DNA of 56,172 nt from Sphingobacterium nematocida (lineage in GTDB: Bacteria; Bacteroidota; Bacteroidia; Sphingobacteriales; Sphingobacteriaceae), in NCBI RefSeq assembly GCF_900168125.1, contig NZ_FUZF01000027.1, positions 1 to 56,172 of the forward strand. The letters run 5' to 3'. The position numbers and the translations under genes were made by a program. Shown here one piece after another: positions 1 through 7,786 of the stretch (position 1 is its first letter; each line of letters begins with the position of its first letter). Below the pieces are notes generated by a model. The model worked only from the letters and a program-made list of their open reading frames with translations. It searched no databases and was not told the DNA's origin.

Positions 1-285
1 GCTTGTGGCGAATTTAAATCGATACTCAGCGATAATAACATAATCCAGAGTATGAGTAGGAAAGCGAACTGTTGGGATAATGCCGTAGCGGAGAGTTTCT
101 TCAAATCTTTAAAGGCAGAGATGGTCTACCATAGAAGGTTTATGGATCAGCACTCGGCTAAATTAGAGGTGTTCGGATATATAGAAGGTTTTTATAACAC
201 TAAAAGAACACATTCGGCTTTAGGTTACAAAACACCTAGGCAAATGGAAGAAATGCTGTTGGGTAAAGAAAGATTAGCAGCATAA
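1..285 (+). CDS. IS3-family transposase OrfB, C-terminal part (partial)
   Basis: This is the end of a DDE-type integrase-core transposase that joins IS3 ends to target DNA. Frame 1 is open from base 1, so the start is outside the window; the internal ATG at 52 is not the true start. The typical IS3 OrfB block is visible: SMSRKANCWDNAVAESFFKS, in which the Glu of AESFF is the last acidic residue of the DDE triad. It is followed by the family C-terminal signature around YNTKRTHSALGYKTP. The stop is at 283-285. The subgroup (IS150-like or another) cannot be fixed from this part. Confidence 0.9.
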   Translation, partial: ACGEFKSILSDNNIIQSMSRKANCWDNAVAESFFKSLKAEMVYHRRFMDQHSAKLEVFGYIEGFYNTKRTHSALGYKTPRQMEEMLLGKERLAA

Positions 286-316
286 AAAAAGTCTCTCATT
301 TTTAGTTGCAGTTCCA
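1..316 (+). mobile_element. IS3-family insertion sequence, right end only
   Basis: The transposase 3' end runs in from outside the window and stops at 285. About 30 bases later the sequence becomes dnaE2 coding sequence on the other strand. I place the IS end at 316 because the terminal bases read ...GCAGTTCCA, which gives the 5'-TG...CA-3' ends usual for IS3 elements. In addition, the dnaE2 reading frame loses its family-like sequence exactly there, after Leu-Thr-Glu. The left end, the inverted-repeat partner and the target duplication lie outside the window, so the exact boundary is inferred. Confidence 0.75.
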
Positions 317-1738
317 TTCGGTCAGTTCCAGTACCTTCCGCAGGAACGGGTCTTGTGCACTGAACCCCTGTGAGGTTTGTTCCTGTCCGTTGAGCCATTC
401 TTCGGTCAGTTCGTACTTTGATTTGGCCAAGTGATCTACTGCGTCCACAGAGAGCCCCATAGCTTTGCCGACATCCCGTATGGCTCCCTTCCAATGTACT
501 TGCGTTACTGTGGCAACAATGCCCGAGCGGTGGCGTCCGTATTTGTTGTAGACGTACTGCATGACTTCTTCCCGACGTTCGTGTTCAAAATCGACGTCAA
601 TATCAGGCGGTTCGTCTCGTGCGTCTGACATAAATCGGGCAAATAGCAGATTTATTTCTGTCGGATTTACCGAAGTGATACCTAGGCAGTAGCATACGGT
701 CGAGTTGGCTGCGGATCCGCGTCCTTGGCAGAGTATTTCCCGTTCACGGGCAAAACGTACCAGGTCATATACGGTCAGGAAGTACGAGGCATAATTCTTT
801 CGGGCTATGAATTCGAGTTCCATCTGTATGGTCGCTTTTATCTTTTCGGGTATATCTCCGTCAAATTGCCGGTCGGCACCTTTCCAGGTTTGATACTCCA
901 GCTCTTCCTGTGGTGTTCTTCCTTCGGTGGTAATTTCTTGGGGGTAGACGTATTTCAGTTCATCCAATGAAAATCGGCAGGCTTTGGCAATTTGTAGTGC
1001 ATTATGGATGGCCTGTGGGTAGTTGCGAAACAGGCGGTGCATTTCGTCTATCGGTTTGAGGTAGCGTTCGGCATGGGCATGTAAGCGGTAGCCTGCCGTA
1101 TGGATAGTGCATTTCTCCCTGACACAGGTCAGTACGTCTTGTAGTTCACGGCGCTCAGGATTGTGGTAGTGTACATCATTGAGGGCCACGATGGGGATTC
1201 CAAGTTCTTGTGATAGCTGGTTCAGTCGAAATAATTTTTTGTGGTCGTCCCCATTGTACAGAAAAGATGCGCCCAGGTATAAATTGTCATGAAGTTGTTG
1301 TTGGTACTGCTTTAGCACTACACGGAAGTCCGGGGCAAAGTCGAAGTTTTCATGGAGCGTTTTTGGTGGTAGGATGACAAATTTTATGCCTGTAGCATAG
1401 CGAAACACATCTGCGCTATAGAGGTGGCACTCTCCTTTTTCAGCACGAAGGTTGCCTGTTGTGAGCAACGAAGAGAGCTTGCTGTAAGCTTTTATGTCGG
1501 TGGGGTAGGCTAGCAAGCTAGGGCCGTCGAGTAGGTCTAGCCGACAGGCCGGGATAAAATGGATGGCCTTCCCCCGTGCTGCCCGATGGGCGCGTACGAT
1601 TCCGGCAAGGGTGTTGCGGTCGGTTATTGCAATAGCTTTGTAACCGAGCTGTACCGCTTGCTCGACCATTTCTTCGGGGTGTGAACCTCCCCGTAAAAAA
1701 GAGAAGTTGCTGGTGGTTTGTAATTCTGCGTATTCCAT
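302..1738 (-). pseudogene. dnaE2: Error-prone DNA polymerase DnaE2/ImuC, truncated by IS
   Basis: DnaE2 is the C-family polymerase of the ImuA-ImuB-DnaE2 translesion mutasome and normally has about 1000 residues or more. Only 478 codons remain. The PHP domain (from the SFLRGGSHPEE start) and the first part of the palm are present, including the Gly-rich GRGSAANS (about 339-346) and PPDIDVDF, which holds two catalytic Asp (381 and 383). The third catalytic Asp, the fingers, the helix-hairpin-helix, the beta-clamp-binding and the OB parts are missing. After Leu-Thr-Glu the frame reads WNCN and stops, and these codons come from the IS end. The gene starts 3 bases after the imuB stop, so it was the third gene of the operon. 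The fragment cannot be an active polymerase. Whether the rest of the gene lies beyond the IS is not visible. Confidence 0.88.
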
Positions 1739-1741
1739 GTT

Positions 1742-3235
1742 CTATGTAAAATAACCATGAAGGAACCATTTGGGGTGGCCCTGTCCGTAATATCCGGAGC
1801 GAAACAACCAATATCTCGCTCCTTTTTCATCTTCCACACGATAGTAATCCCTCGGTTGTTCGCTGCTGATCCACCATTCCTGTTCGATGCGTTCAGGACC
1901 ATCTGCTTTGACGAGCTTGTACACTTTCTTGCGGTGCCTAAAAAGTGCCGGGGGATAATCGGGTAGGGGCACCATGACCTCTATGGGTTCGGGCTGTGTC
2001 AGTAGGTGTAGGGGGCGCAGTGTATAGTTGGGCCAGCTCGATTGAGGCTGCATGTCCAAAGAAACGGTGGGTTCTATGGCTCGTTCGGGCCAATGGTGGG
2101 CCGACGGTAAAAAACGATGGATGCTCTGCGGGCCTAATTTGGCTGCAATGTTGTCCAGTAGTTCCGCGATTTCCGGCTGACCACCTTTAGTTAGCCAAAG
2201 GCCTTCCTGTGGAAGAACGCTGTTTTCTACCAAAGTGGCTTCCAAAACAAATAACTCAATACCTAAAGCAGGCTCGATGTTGGGTATCTTGAGGTCAAAT
2301 AATTTGAAAAGATGCGAAGGGCTACAGGAAGCTCTTCCTGTGCCTATGTGGATGGATTGTAGGTTACCATCGATGCGATATCCTCTGAATACGGCTTGAC
2401 GCAGTCCCTTCTCTTCTTTTCTTAATCTATCACACAAGGTGTTTAAGAGTCGTTCTAAGGCTATCTGGATGCCTGTGTTGGTCGATATAGGTTCTAAGCA
2501 AGATAGCCGCTCTTGATAGATCGGTATGGGCTCTATGGAAGTGATGTGTTCTTGCTGTGTCCCTAGGGCCTGTTCTAGCCGGGTGATGAGTTCATCTCCA
2601 AAACGTCGTCTTAATGTGCTTTTGGGGATGTGCATAAACTCTTCAATATAACGAAAGCCCAGTTTGTGTAGGCGCTGTTGTATCTGTTGGGAAATCCGGA
2701 GTGCTGATGGGGGTAGTCCGGATAGGGCTTGCGCTTGTTGTGCTGCAGGGACGATGCTGAGTCGTTGGGTATGACGGGCAACTGCCCAAGCTGTGCCTAT
2801 GGTGTCGGCAATTGCTGCTTGTGCCTGGTAGCCCCCTTGGTCGAGCCTATCGATAATGTTGTTGCCGTATTTTTCTTCACCTCCCCAGAGGTGTGCACAG
2901 CCCGATATGTCAAGGACGATGCCATCGGGAGTTTGTAAGTCTACGATGGGAGCAAAACGGATGCACCATTCGCCGAGTGCTTTTAGTGTCTGGCTAAGCA
3001 GAATATAATCATAGGTCGATGATTCCAGTTGAGGTAATATAGCCTGGGCATCGGCGAATACCATACCGCAGGATAAGCCTTCTTGTAGCGCTGGTCTATT
3101 TGCTGCTTGTATTTTTATACGGCCGTTTTGGGCAAGAGTGAGCACAAAAGGGGCTTTCCTGCGTTCGGGCTGTTCCTTTTCTGCTCTATCGGTTCCGAAG
3201 AAGGGTAGCCAGATGCACATATAACGCTTAGGCAT
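1742..3235 (-). CDS. imuB: ImuB-type Y-family polymerase-like protein
   Basis: This is the Y-family-like scaffold subunit of the SOS mutasome; in known systems ImuB binds the beta clamp, ImuA and DnaE2. The 497-residue protein opens with MPKRYMCIWLPFFGTDR, the ImuB-type start. Where active Y polymerases carry the DxD and DE metal ligands, this protein has IWLPFF and LDISGCAHLWGG, so it is probably non-catalytic, as is usual for ImuB. I chose the ATG at 3235 over the more upstream ATG at 3277 because the extra residues would lie inside imuA and look unlike the family. The gene overlaps the imuA stop by 8 bases, which indicates translational coupling. A helix-hairpin-helix-like region follows near residues 180-230. 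Confidence 0.88.
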   Translation of the reverse strand: MPKRYMCIWLPFFGTDRAEKEQPERRKAPFVLTLAQNGRIKIQAANRPALQEGLSCGMVFADAQAILPQLESSTYDYILLSQTLKALGEWCIRFAPIVDLQTPDGIVLDISGCAHLWGGEEKYGNNIIDRLDQGGYQAQAAIADTIGTAWAVARHTQRLSIVPAAQQAQALSGLPPSALRISQQIQQRLHKLGFRYIEEFMHIPKSTLRRRFGDELITRLEQALGTQQEHITSIEPIPIYQERLSCLEPISTNTGIQIALERLLNTLCDRLRKEEKGLRQAVFRGYRIDGNLQSIHIGTGRASCSPSHLFKLFDLKIPNIEPALGIELFVLEATLVENSVLPQEGLWLTKGGQPEIAELLDNIAAKLGPQSIHRFLPSAHHWPERAIEPTVSLDMQPQSSWPNYTLRPLHLLTQPEPIEVMVPLPDYPPALFRHRKKVYKLVKADGPERIEQEWWISSEQPRDYYRVEDEKGARYWLFRSGYYGQGHPKWFLHGYFT

Positions 3236-3971
3236 ATTGTTCGTTGTTTTGTAGTCCCGTTGCTGGGTGTGCTTCATTGGGTAGATGTACCAGTCGATTG
3301 TTTTGCCAGCTGACCTGCCATTTTCCAGGTCTGCCGTTGCGGACTTTCTCTAGAGAAATCTCCCAGGTGGGATAACCTACCCCGGGGAGACCGTCTGGAA
3401 CATTGCTGGCGATAGCGCGGATTTTCCATCGGGTCACACAAGCCAAGGTGTTTTCATGTCGAGGGCGTCTCCGATGTATGAAGCCAGTAACATTGCTTTT
3501 CTCTACAGCGAGCTGTAAGCGTTGGGATTCGGAAAAACTGACTTCTTCCATTTCTGCGACTACGGCTGCTAGTGCGGTGCATTTGAGGGATTGCTCCATG
3601 ACCCATAGGGCATCTTTGTCCTGTGCGACATCAACAAAGATGATTTTGTGTGGTGCTATCCCGAAATGGGATAAACCAAGAGGGGATAAGCTACGTTTGG
3701 TACTGATCCAGAGACAGAAATTGCCTGCATGCATAAGTTTGGCAACTAAACTGGCAATAAAACCATTGGTAGCGGTGGCGTGGACTGCAGTGGGACTGAT
3801 GAACTCATGGACTGCGGCGGTGGGGAATACTTCGAAAGGAAAAGCGGATTCTATCTCGGCCAAACCAAAATCAATCCGACTTAATAAGCCCGTATTGGGT
3901 TTGAAGCCTTCTAATTTTAAAATCTTTTCCTGAAGTTGTCTTATCACCTCTTGTTTTGCTGTCCCCTCCAT
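3228..3971 (-). CDS. imuA: ImuA-like protein (SulA/RecA-like fold)
   Basis: First gene of the damage-inducible mutagenesis operon. The 247-residue product has the shape of the short ImuA family found in Bacteroidota: an N-terminal helix, then a RecA-like core without a clear Walker A, containing AAVHEFISP and NGFIASLVAKLM. ImuA assists ImuB and DnaE2 during lesion bypass and in some systems modulates RecA. Its ATG lies 99 bases from the divergent S24-type regulator at 4071, and the shared intergenic DNA holds two near-identical operators. Identification rests mainly on the order imuA-imuB-dnaE2 and on overall similarity, so the gene symbol is less certain than that of imuB. Confidence 0.78.
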   Translation of the reverse strand: MEGTAKQEVIRQLQEKILKLEGFKPNTGLLSRIDFGLAEIESAFPFEVFPTAAVHEFISPTAVHATATNGFIASLVAKLMHAGNFCLWISTKRSLSPLGLSHFGIAPHKIIFVDVAQDKDALWVMEQSLKCTALAAVVAEMEEVSFSESQRLQLAVEKSNVTGFIHRRRPRHENTLACVTRWKIRAIASNVPDGLPGVGYPTWEISLEKVRNGRPGKWQVSWQNNRLVHLPNEAHPATGLQNNEQYA

Positions 3972-4000
3972 ACGCTGTGCTCTGTGTTTTTAGTTCATTC

Positions 4001-4031
4001 TTGTATTTACCGCATTGTTTACTTATTTTTG
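4001..4031 (+). promoter_or_regulatory. Bacteroidota-type promoter of the S24 regulator
   Basis: TTG at 4001-4003 and TATTTTTG at 4024-4031 are separated by exactly 20 bases and fit the Bacteroidota primary-sigma consensus TTTG-N19-21-TAnnTTTG. The start point would fall near 4037, inside the first operator, so the regulator should repress its own gene. No equally good promoter is visible for imuA on the other strand. Confidence 0.6.
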
Positions 4032-4068
4032 TTATTAATAGTAACAATATAATGTTATCTATAATAAC
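4031..4068. promoter_or_regulatory. Twin operators GTTA-N7-TAAC between regulator and imuA
   Basis: Two 15-base imperfect palindromes, GTTATTAATAGTAAC (4031-4045) and GTTATCTATAATAAC (4054-4068), share the frame GTTA-N7-TAAC and start 23 bases apart, about two helical turns. The first begins at the last base of the regulator's -7 box. The second ends two bases before its start codon. They are the obvious binding sites for the adjacent HTH-S24 protein and could block both divergent transcripts. The site pattern is read directly; binding is inferred. Confidence 0.7.
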
Positions 4069-4070
4069 AA

Positions 4071-4892
4071 ATGAAGTCGGTAAATCAAAAAATATTTTTT
4101 GCTTCCAATATTAAATTCCTTCGTACACGCCAGGGATTGAGTCAGGAAGCAGCTGCTGAGAAATTAGGGTTAACAAGGGCGAAATTAGCTTCTATTGAGG
4201 CTGGAAATACGAAAGCGCCTCAACCTGAGGATTATCTTAATTTCTCTAATTTTTTTTCTGTAAGCATCGATACCTTGCTCAAGGTTAATCTTCCGCTATT
4301 GGGGGAATTGAAACTGAGAGAGCTGGAATCGGGTAATGATGTTTTTATAAAAGGAGGGAATCTTCGGGTATTGGCTATTAGTGTAGATAAAAGTAATAAT
4401 GAGCATGTGGAGTATGTGCCGATCAAGGCCAAAGCAGGGTATGCGGCGAGTTATGCTGATCCTGAATTTATAGCTTCACTGCCTAAGTATTCACTGCCGC
4501 ATCTACAGGGAGGGACTTTCCGTATTTTCCCTATTGTCGGTGATTCGATGTTACCGATTCCAGATGGAAGTGATATTACGGGAAGCTATGTGGAAGATTG
4601 GACGGTTCTTCCTGCCAATACGCCTTGCATTGTGATTCTCAAGGGACAACAGGATTTTGTCTTCAAGTTGGTCACCTGGCTTCGGGAGGGACAGTTTCTA
4701 TTGTCGTCACTTAATCCTACTTATAGTCCCTATACAGTGCCTGTGGAAGAGGTGCTGGAGATATGGAAGTTTCATGCATATAGTACGCGTGTTTTCCCCG
4801 ATGAACAGTCGGATTTATCTATGGTTATGGCGGCTATAAAAGATTTGGAACGGCATGTTACGACTTGTATTTCACCTCCACCTCAGGATTGA
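4071..4892 (+). CDS. LexA/CI-like regulator: XRE HTH plus S24 peptidase domain
   Basis: This 273-residue protein probably represses the divergent imuA-imuB-dnaE2 operon until DNA damage. An XRE-type helix-turn-helix lies at about residues 12-68 (QGLSQEAAAEKLGLTRAKLA). The C-terminal half is an S24 domain: an Ala-Gly bond at 122-123 (KAKAGYAAS) in the place of the LexA/CI cleavage site, the catalytic Ser159 in GDSM, and Lys199 in FVFKLV as the likely general base. Ser lies 37 residues after the cleavage site, against 35 in E. coli LexA. All elements for RecA-stimulated self-cleavage therefore seem present. It has its own promoter with an operator over the start site, so autoregulation is likely. 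Its last 35 bases overlap the end of the convergent gene at 4858. Confidence 0.85.
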   Translation: MKSVNQKIFFASNIKFLRTRQGLSQEAAAEKLGLTRAKLASIEAGNTKAPQPEDYLNFSNFFSVSIDTLLKVNLPLLGELKLRELESGNDVFIKGGNLRVLAISVDKSNNEHVEYVPIKAKAGYAASYADPEFIASLPKYSLPHLQGGTFRIFPIVGDSMLPIPDGSDITGSYVEDWTVLPANTPCIVILKGQQDFVFKLVTWLREGQFLLSSLNPTYSPYTVPVEEVLEIWKFHAYSTRVFPDEQSDLSMVMAAIKDLERHVTTCISPPPQD

Positions 4893-5271
4893 TAGCTTGA
4901 ATAGCACGGATAAAACCGGCTTTGTCTTTTGGGGATATCAGTACGGAATCGAAGTTGTTGTAAAATAGCTCCAACCGATCCAGGGATGCGGCAGGTGAGC
5001 TAATCATATTGTTGGTTTCTACAATCTTTCGGATGCTGTCTATGGCGAGATCTTTTTTATAAAATATTCCACTTCTGATTTTTAATGTGTTTTCTTCGAT
5101 AGCATAGTGGGTGTTGAGTAGGGTAGGAAGGCATATTGCGGAGCTAAGTAATAAAAGGATTATAGCTTCCCATATATGTGTACGATGGTATAACATAATA
5201 GCAGGCGCAAGTAAAATAGAAGTTGAAAGTAGAATTAGCAATCCTGTGCTGATTTTTGACTTAAATACCAT
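4858..5271 (-). CDS. Membrane protein with bacterial PH-like domain
   Basis: A 137-residue protein with two hydrophobic segments near the N terminus (about 8-28 and 34-54). A short soluble domain follows whose ENTLKIRSGIFYKKDLAIDSIRKI pattern (the first part is the strand pair, the end is the IDSI turn) resembles the small bPH_4-type PH domains of Bacteroidota membrane proteins. The function is unknown; such domains usually sit on the cytoplasmic face of the membrane. It is convergent with the S24 regulator, overlaps its end by 35 bases, and has no shared terminator. It is probably monocistronic. Confidence 0.7.
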   Translation of the reverse strand: MVFKSKISTGLLILLSTSILLAPAIMLYHRTHIWEAIILLLLSSAICLPTLLNTHYAIEENTLKIRSGIFYKKDLAIDSIRKIVETNNMISSPAASLDRLELFYNNFDSVLISPKDKAGFIRAIQAINPEVEVKYKS

Positions 5272-5414
5272 GCTTTGTTGTTTGTGTCGTTTTAGAAGAT
5301 GTCAATCTACTAATATACATATGTTTTTCTTAAAGAAATATGTTGTAAAAAATAATTTTCCTTTCCAAACAATTGTGCTGTTTGGCTGTTTTTTATAAAA
5401 TAATTAAACAAAAC

Positions 5415-5906
5415 ATGATTATGAGTCTAAGAAAAGTATTTTCAATGTTCCTGGTGGCGAGTATTGTCACTTTGGGAGCGATCTCCTGTAAATCTAAAGT
5501 GTCAGATGCTGATCTGAAAACAAAGGTAGAGGCAGCCGTGAGTGCAAATCCAAGTGTGATGGTAGATGTAAAGGATGGGGTTGTTACTTTATCGGGTACG
5601 GTAAGTTCGGATGAGGAACGGACGCTTTTGGAGAATTCTGCGAAAGCAGCGGATGCCAAAGGGATAAAGTCTGTCGTTAACAATATAACTGTACAGGCGC
5701 CCATTGAAATCAATACCAATGATGCGGATTTGACCGCTAAAATTGTGGACGCAACAAAAGATTTTCCAACGGTGAAAGCTACGGTGGCAGGTGGTGTGAT
5801 TACTGTCACAGGTACATTAGAGCAAGCGCGGGTAATGGTGCTGAAGCAATCGTTGGATGCCCTGAATCCCAAGAAAGTGGATATGTCGGCGTTAGTTGTT
5901 AAATAG
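5415..5906 (+). CDS. Lipoprotein with two BON domains
   Basis: BON (OsmY/nodulation) domains bind phospholipid or envelope surfaces and protect the envelope under stress. The protein starts with a lipoprotein signal (RKVFSMFLVASIVTLGAISC), so it would be lipidated and held in the periplasm or outer membrane. Two BON repeats follow: one around DADLKTKVEAAVSANPSV through VTLSGTVSS, and a second around DADLTAKIVDATKDFP through VITVTGTLEQ. I chose the ATG at 5415 (or 5421) because the longer frame to 5373 adds 14 residues in front of the signal peptide. It lies 20 bases before the SH3 protein gene and is probably cotranscribed with it. Confidence 0.82.
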   Translation: MIMSLRKVFSMFLVASIVTLGAISCKSKVSDADLKTKVEAAVSANPSVMVDVKDGVVTLSGTVSSDEERTLLENSAKAADAKGIKSVVNNITVQAPIEINTNDADLTAKIVDATKDFPTVKATVAGGVITVTGTLEQARVMVLKQSLDALNPKKVDMSALVVK

Positions 5907-5926
5907 TGGTTTAAAAAAAAGAAAAT

Positions 5927-6349
5927 ATGTCTTTATTAAATAAATATAAAGTTTTGATCGATACCGCTAATGCTTCTGGTATCAGTGATCTGCAGATGGC
6001 AGAGCAGGATGGAGTTTTACAAATAAGAGGTACAGCTCCGAATGCTGATGTTAAGAATAAACTATGGGACATCTATAATCAGATAGATCCTAATTTTTTG
6101 TCTGGGGATGTGGTGATGAATGTGGATGTGTCTACCGCAGTAGCTGGTACACAGGCTCGTGTCATTACGGAAAGTTCAAACCTTAATGTTAGAAAGGGAC
6201 CAGGGACAGATCAACCCATTGTAGGTAAGGCTGCAAAGGATGAAATTATTACCTTAATCAGCAGGGCGAATAGTCAATGGTGGTTAGTACGGACAAAGGA
6301 TGGGGAAGAAGGATATTGTTACGCGCAGTATTTAGAGCCCATCGGCTAA
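5927..6349 (+). CDS. BON-like plus bacterial SH3 domain protein
   Basis: A 140-residue protein. The first half (about 1-65) resembles a shortened BON or LysM-associated module: EQDGVLQIRGTAPNADVKNKL parallels the VTLSGTV strand-turn of the upstream gene. The second half is an SH3b domain (about 75-138): ITESSNLNVRKGPGTDQPIVG and WWLVRTKDGEEGYCYAQYL, the family used for peptidoglycan or peptide binding. No signal peptide is visible, so the location is uncertain; the upstream BON lipoprotein suggests a paired envelope role. The small separation from that gene suggests one operon, ended by the hairpin at 6396. Confidence 0.75.
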   Translation: MSLLNKYKVLIDTANASGISDLQMAEQDGVLQIRGTAPNADVKNKLWDIYNQIDPNFLSGDVVMNVDVSTAVAGTQARVITESSNLNVRKGPGTDQPIVGKAAKDEIITLISRANSQWWLVRTKDGEEGYCYAQYLEPIG

Positions 6350-6395
6350 TTTTTAGTTTTAAAGAAAAAGATTTACTGTTTTTAATTTTGCAAAA

Positions 6396-6421
6396 GCCCT
6401 GCGCTATATATAGTGTGGGGC
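6396..6421 (+). terminator. Hairpin after the BON/SH3 gene pair
   Basis: An 11-bp stem (GCCCTGCGCTA pairing with TAGTGTGGGGC, three G-U pairs in RNA) closes a TATA loop. It lies 46 bases after the SH3 gene stop, is flanked by AAAA and TT, and is followed by a U-containing stretch. It is a reasonable intrinsic terminator, without a strong U run. Confidence 0.5.
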
Positions 6422-6609
6422 TTCGCTGTTTTGTTGCCATTTGTTGTTCGGGTGGCTTTATATTTATCTGTTGAATTGGGCTCAATAGATGAGTTCAAGG
6501 GCATGTACCAATGCCATAGCTATAATATAGATAGTATTGAGATTCGAATATGACAGTAATTGTGTGCGGACTGTGTGCGTGTTGTAACCGATTTGGCAGC
6601 AAGTAAAAC

Positions 6610-6642
6610 CTGGACTTGACCTGGACTCACTCTGGACTTACT
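6610..6642. repeat. Three tandem 11-bp repeats (CTGGACTYACT-like)
   Basis: CTGGACTTGAC, CTGGACTCACT and CTGGACTTACT follow each other without a gap, matching one helical turn per unit. They sit in the 419-base gap between the SH3 gene and the YCF48-like gene. Apart from these units and the two hairpins at 6396 and 6709, I see nothing coding or clearly regulatory in the gap. Confidence 0.6.
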
Positions 6643-6708
6643 ACGGAGACACTGTACATATGTGGTGCATTGTTCCTGTATTGTCTAAGGCTACTTATCG
6701 AATATAAG

Positions 6709-6756
6709 TAATATTTACCAGCTGTTGTGTTAAAATGTAATAGCTGGTAAATATTA
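6709..6756. terminator. Perfect 15-bp inverted repeat downstream of the YCF48-like gene
   Basis: TAATATTTACCAGCT (6709-6723) is repeated as its exact complement at 6742-6756, with an 18-base spacer. It begins 12 bases past the stop of the minus-strand gene at 6769, where a transcription end is expected. No U run follows on that strand, so it may instead be an RNA-stabilising 3' hairpin or a protein site. Confidence 0.45.
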
Positions 6757-6768
6757 CGCTAAAAAGGG

Positions 6769-7779
6769 TTATAAGATTAATCTGGAAATATTGCCATTCG
6801 ACCCCGTTAGGTAAATTGTTTTGCCGTCGGGACTTTTGCTAATCGTGTTAAAGCTATCTTGGGATATATTTTTCCAGTTCATGCCCCCATCGTAGGAAAT
6901 GTCTGTGCCGGATGTTCCGGTAGCGAGTACAATGTTTTCGGTGATATAGCATACATCGGAACGGTAGCCCTGTACAGGGGTGTTTGGTCTGACCCAATTT
7001 TTGCCTGCATCGTTTGTCAAAAGTATACTATTGCTATTGTCCTGATCGGATAGGTAATCGCCACCTACTGCAATTCCAGTATTGGGATTGATGAAATCAA
7101 TTGCAAAAATTCCCGCGGAAGCTTTGCCCGATAGGATCGGACAATCGTATTTGTCTACGCGGAGGGCTTTGGGGTTGAAGTCAAAAAAACTAGCATATTT
7201 TCCACCTGTGCCAATGTACAGGTGGTTTTTCCATTGTTTCATCGAGGATCCTGAAGCTGCAAAAGCGGCTTCACCCGAATCGGCAAACAGGATGAACTCA
7301 TTGCTTACATCTTTCCATGAATTTCCTTTGTCTGTTGTCTTTAAGAGTTGAAAGGCACCATCGATAGGATCACCTAAGATATAGCCAGTTTTTCCATCAA
7401 AGGTTAGATCATCAAGAAAAATCTCAGGCCTGTTATCTTCATACACTTTGGTCCATGTTTTTCCTGCGTCTTTAGTTTTTAGAACAATAGCTGGAGAACC
7501 TACCCCCATGATTAGGGCTTCCTTTTTGTTGATGACAGCGATATCTCTGAAGTCAATATTTTCATATCCTACAGGGTTTACCCAATGCCAACTTTTACCT
7601 TTATCTGAGGAGTAGCCTACAGTTCCTTTGCTTCCCGATACCCATACGATTTCTTTTCCATAGGTTGCCAATCCTCTGAAGCTAGAGGGTTTGTTTTCTA
7701 CTAGAGGTACAAAGGTCTGGGCGGCGCTTGTTGTTAGTATGCCAAGTGCTCCGGCAATCAGGGAGATTGTTATTTTCAT
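6769..7779 (-). CDS. Exported YCF48/BNR-like beta-propeller protein
   Basis: A 336-residue protein with a cleavable signal peptide (about 1-20, ending TSAAQ). At least six blades carry the SxDxGxxW/KTxDxGxTW pattern: YSSDKGKSWHWV, KTKDAGKTWTKV, KTTDKGNSWKDV, LTNDAGKNWVRP and SYDGGMNWKNI. This is the sialidase-like Asp-box or YCF48 (photosystem assembly factor-like) fold, widespread in Bacteroidota as exported proteins usually annotated only as 'oxidoreductase'. I see no sialidase catalytic set, so a binding or scaffold role is more likely. The gene starts 7 bases after the yceH-like stop and is probably in the same transcript. Confidence 0.8.
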   Translation of the reverse strand: MKITISLIAGALGILTTSAAQTFVPLVENKPSSFRGLATYGKEIVWVSGSKGTVGYSSDKGKSWHWVNPVGYENIDFRDIAVINKKEALIMGVGSPAIVLKTKDAGKTWTKVYEDNRPEIFLDDLTFDGKTGYILGDPIDGAFQLLKTTDKGNSWKDVSNEFILFADSGEAAFAASGSSMKQWKNHLYIGTGGKYASFFDFNPKALRVDKYDCPILSGKASAGIFAIDFINPNTGIAVGGDYLSDQDNSNSILLTNDAGKNWVRPNTPVQGYRSDVCYITENIVLATGTSGTDISYDGGMNWKNISQDSFNTISKSPDGKTIYLTGSNGNISRLIL

Positions 7780-7786
7780 TCTTTTG

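Noticed and set aside
3403..3933. 176-codon plus-strand frame inside imuA
   Set aside because: Antisense to imuA with no start context or domain; imuA is supported by operon order and overlap with imuB.
5393..5872. 159-codon minus-strand frame over the BON lipoprotein
   Set aside because: The plus-strand frame has a signal peptide and two BON repeats; the opposite frame has only low-complexity Ser/Thr/Val text.
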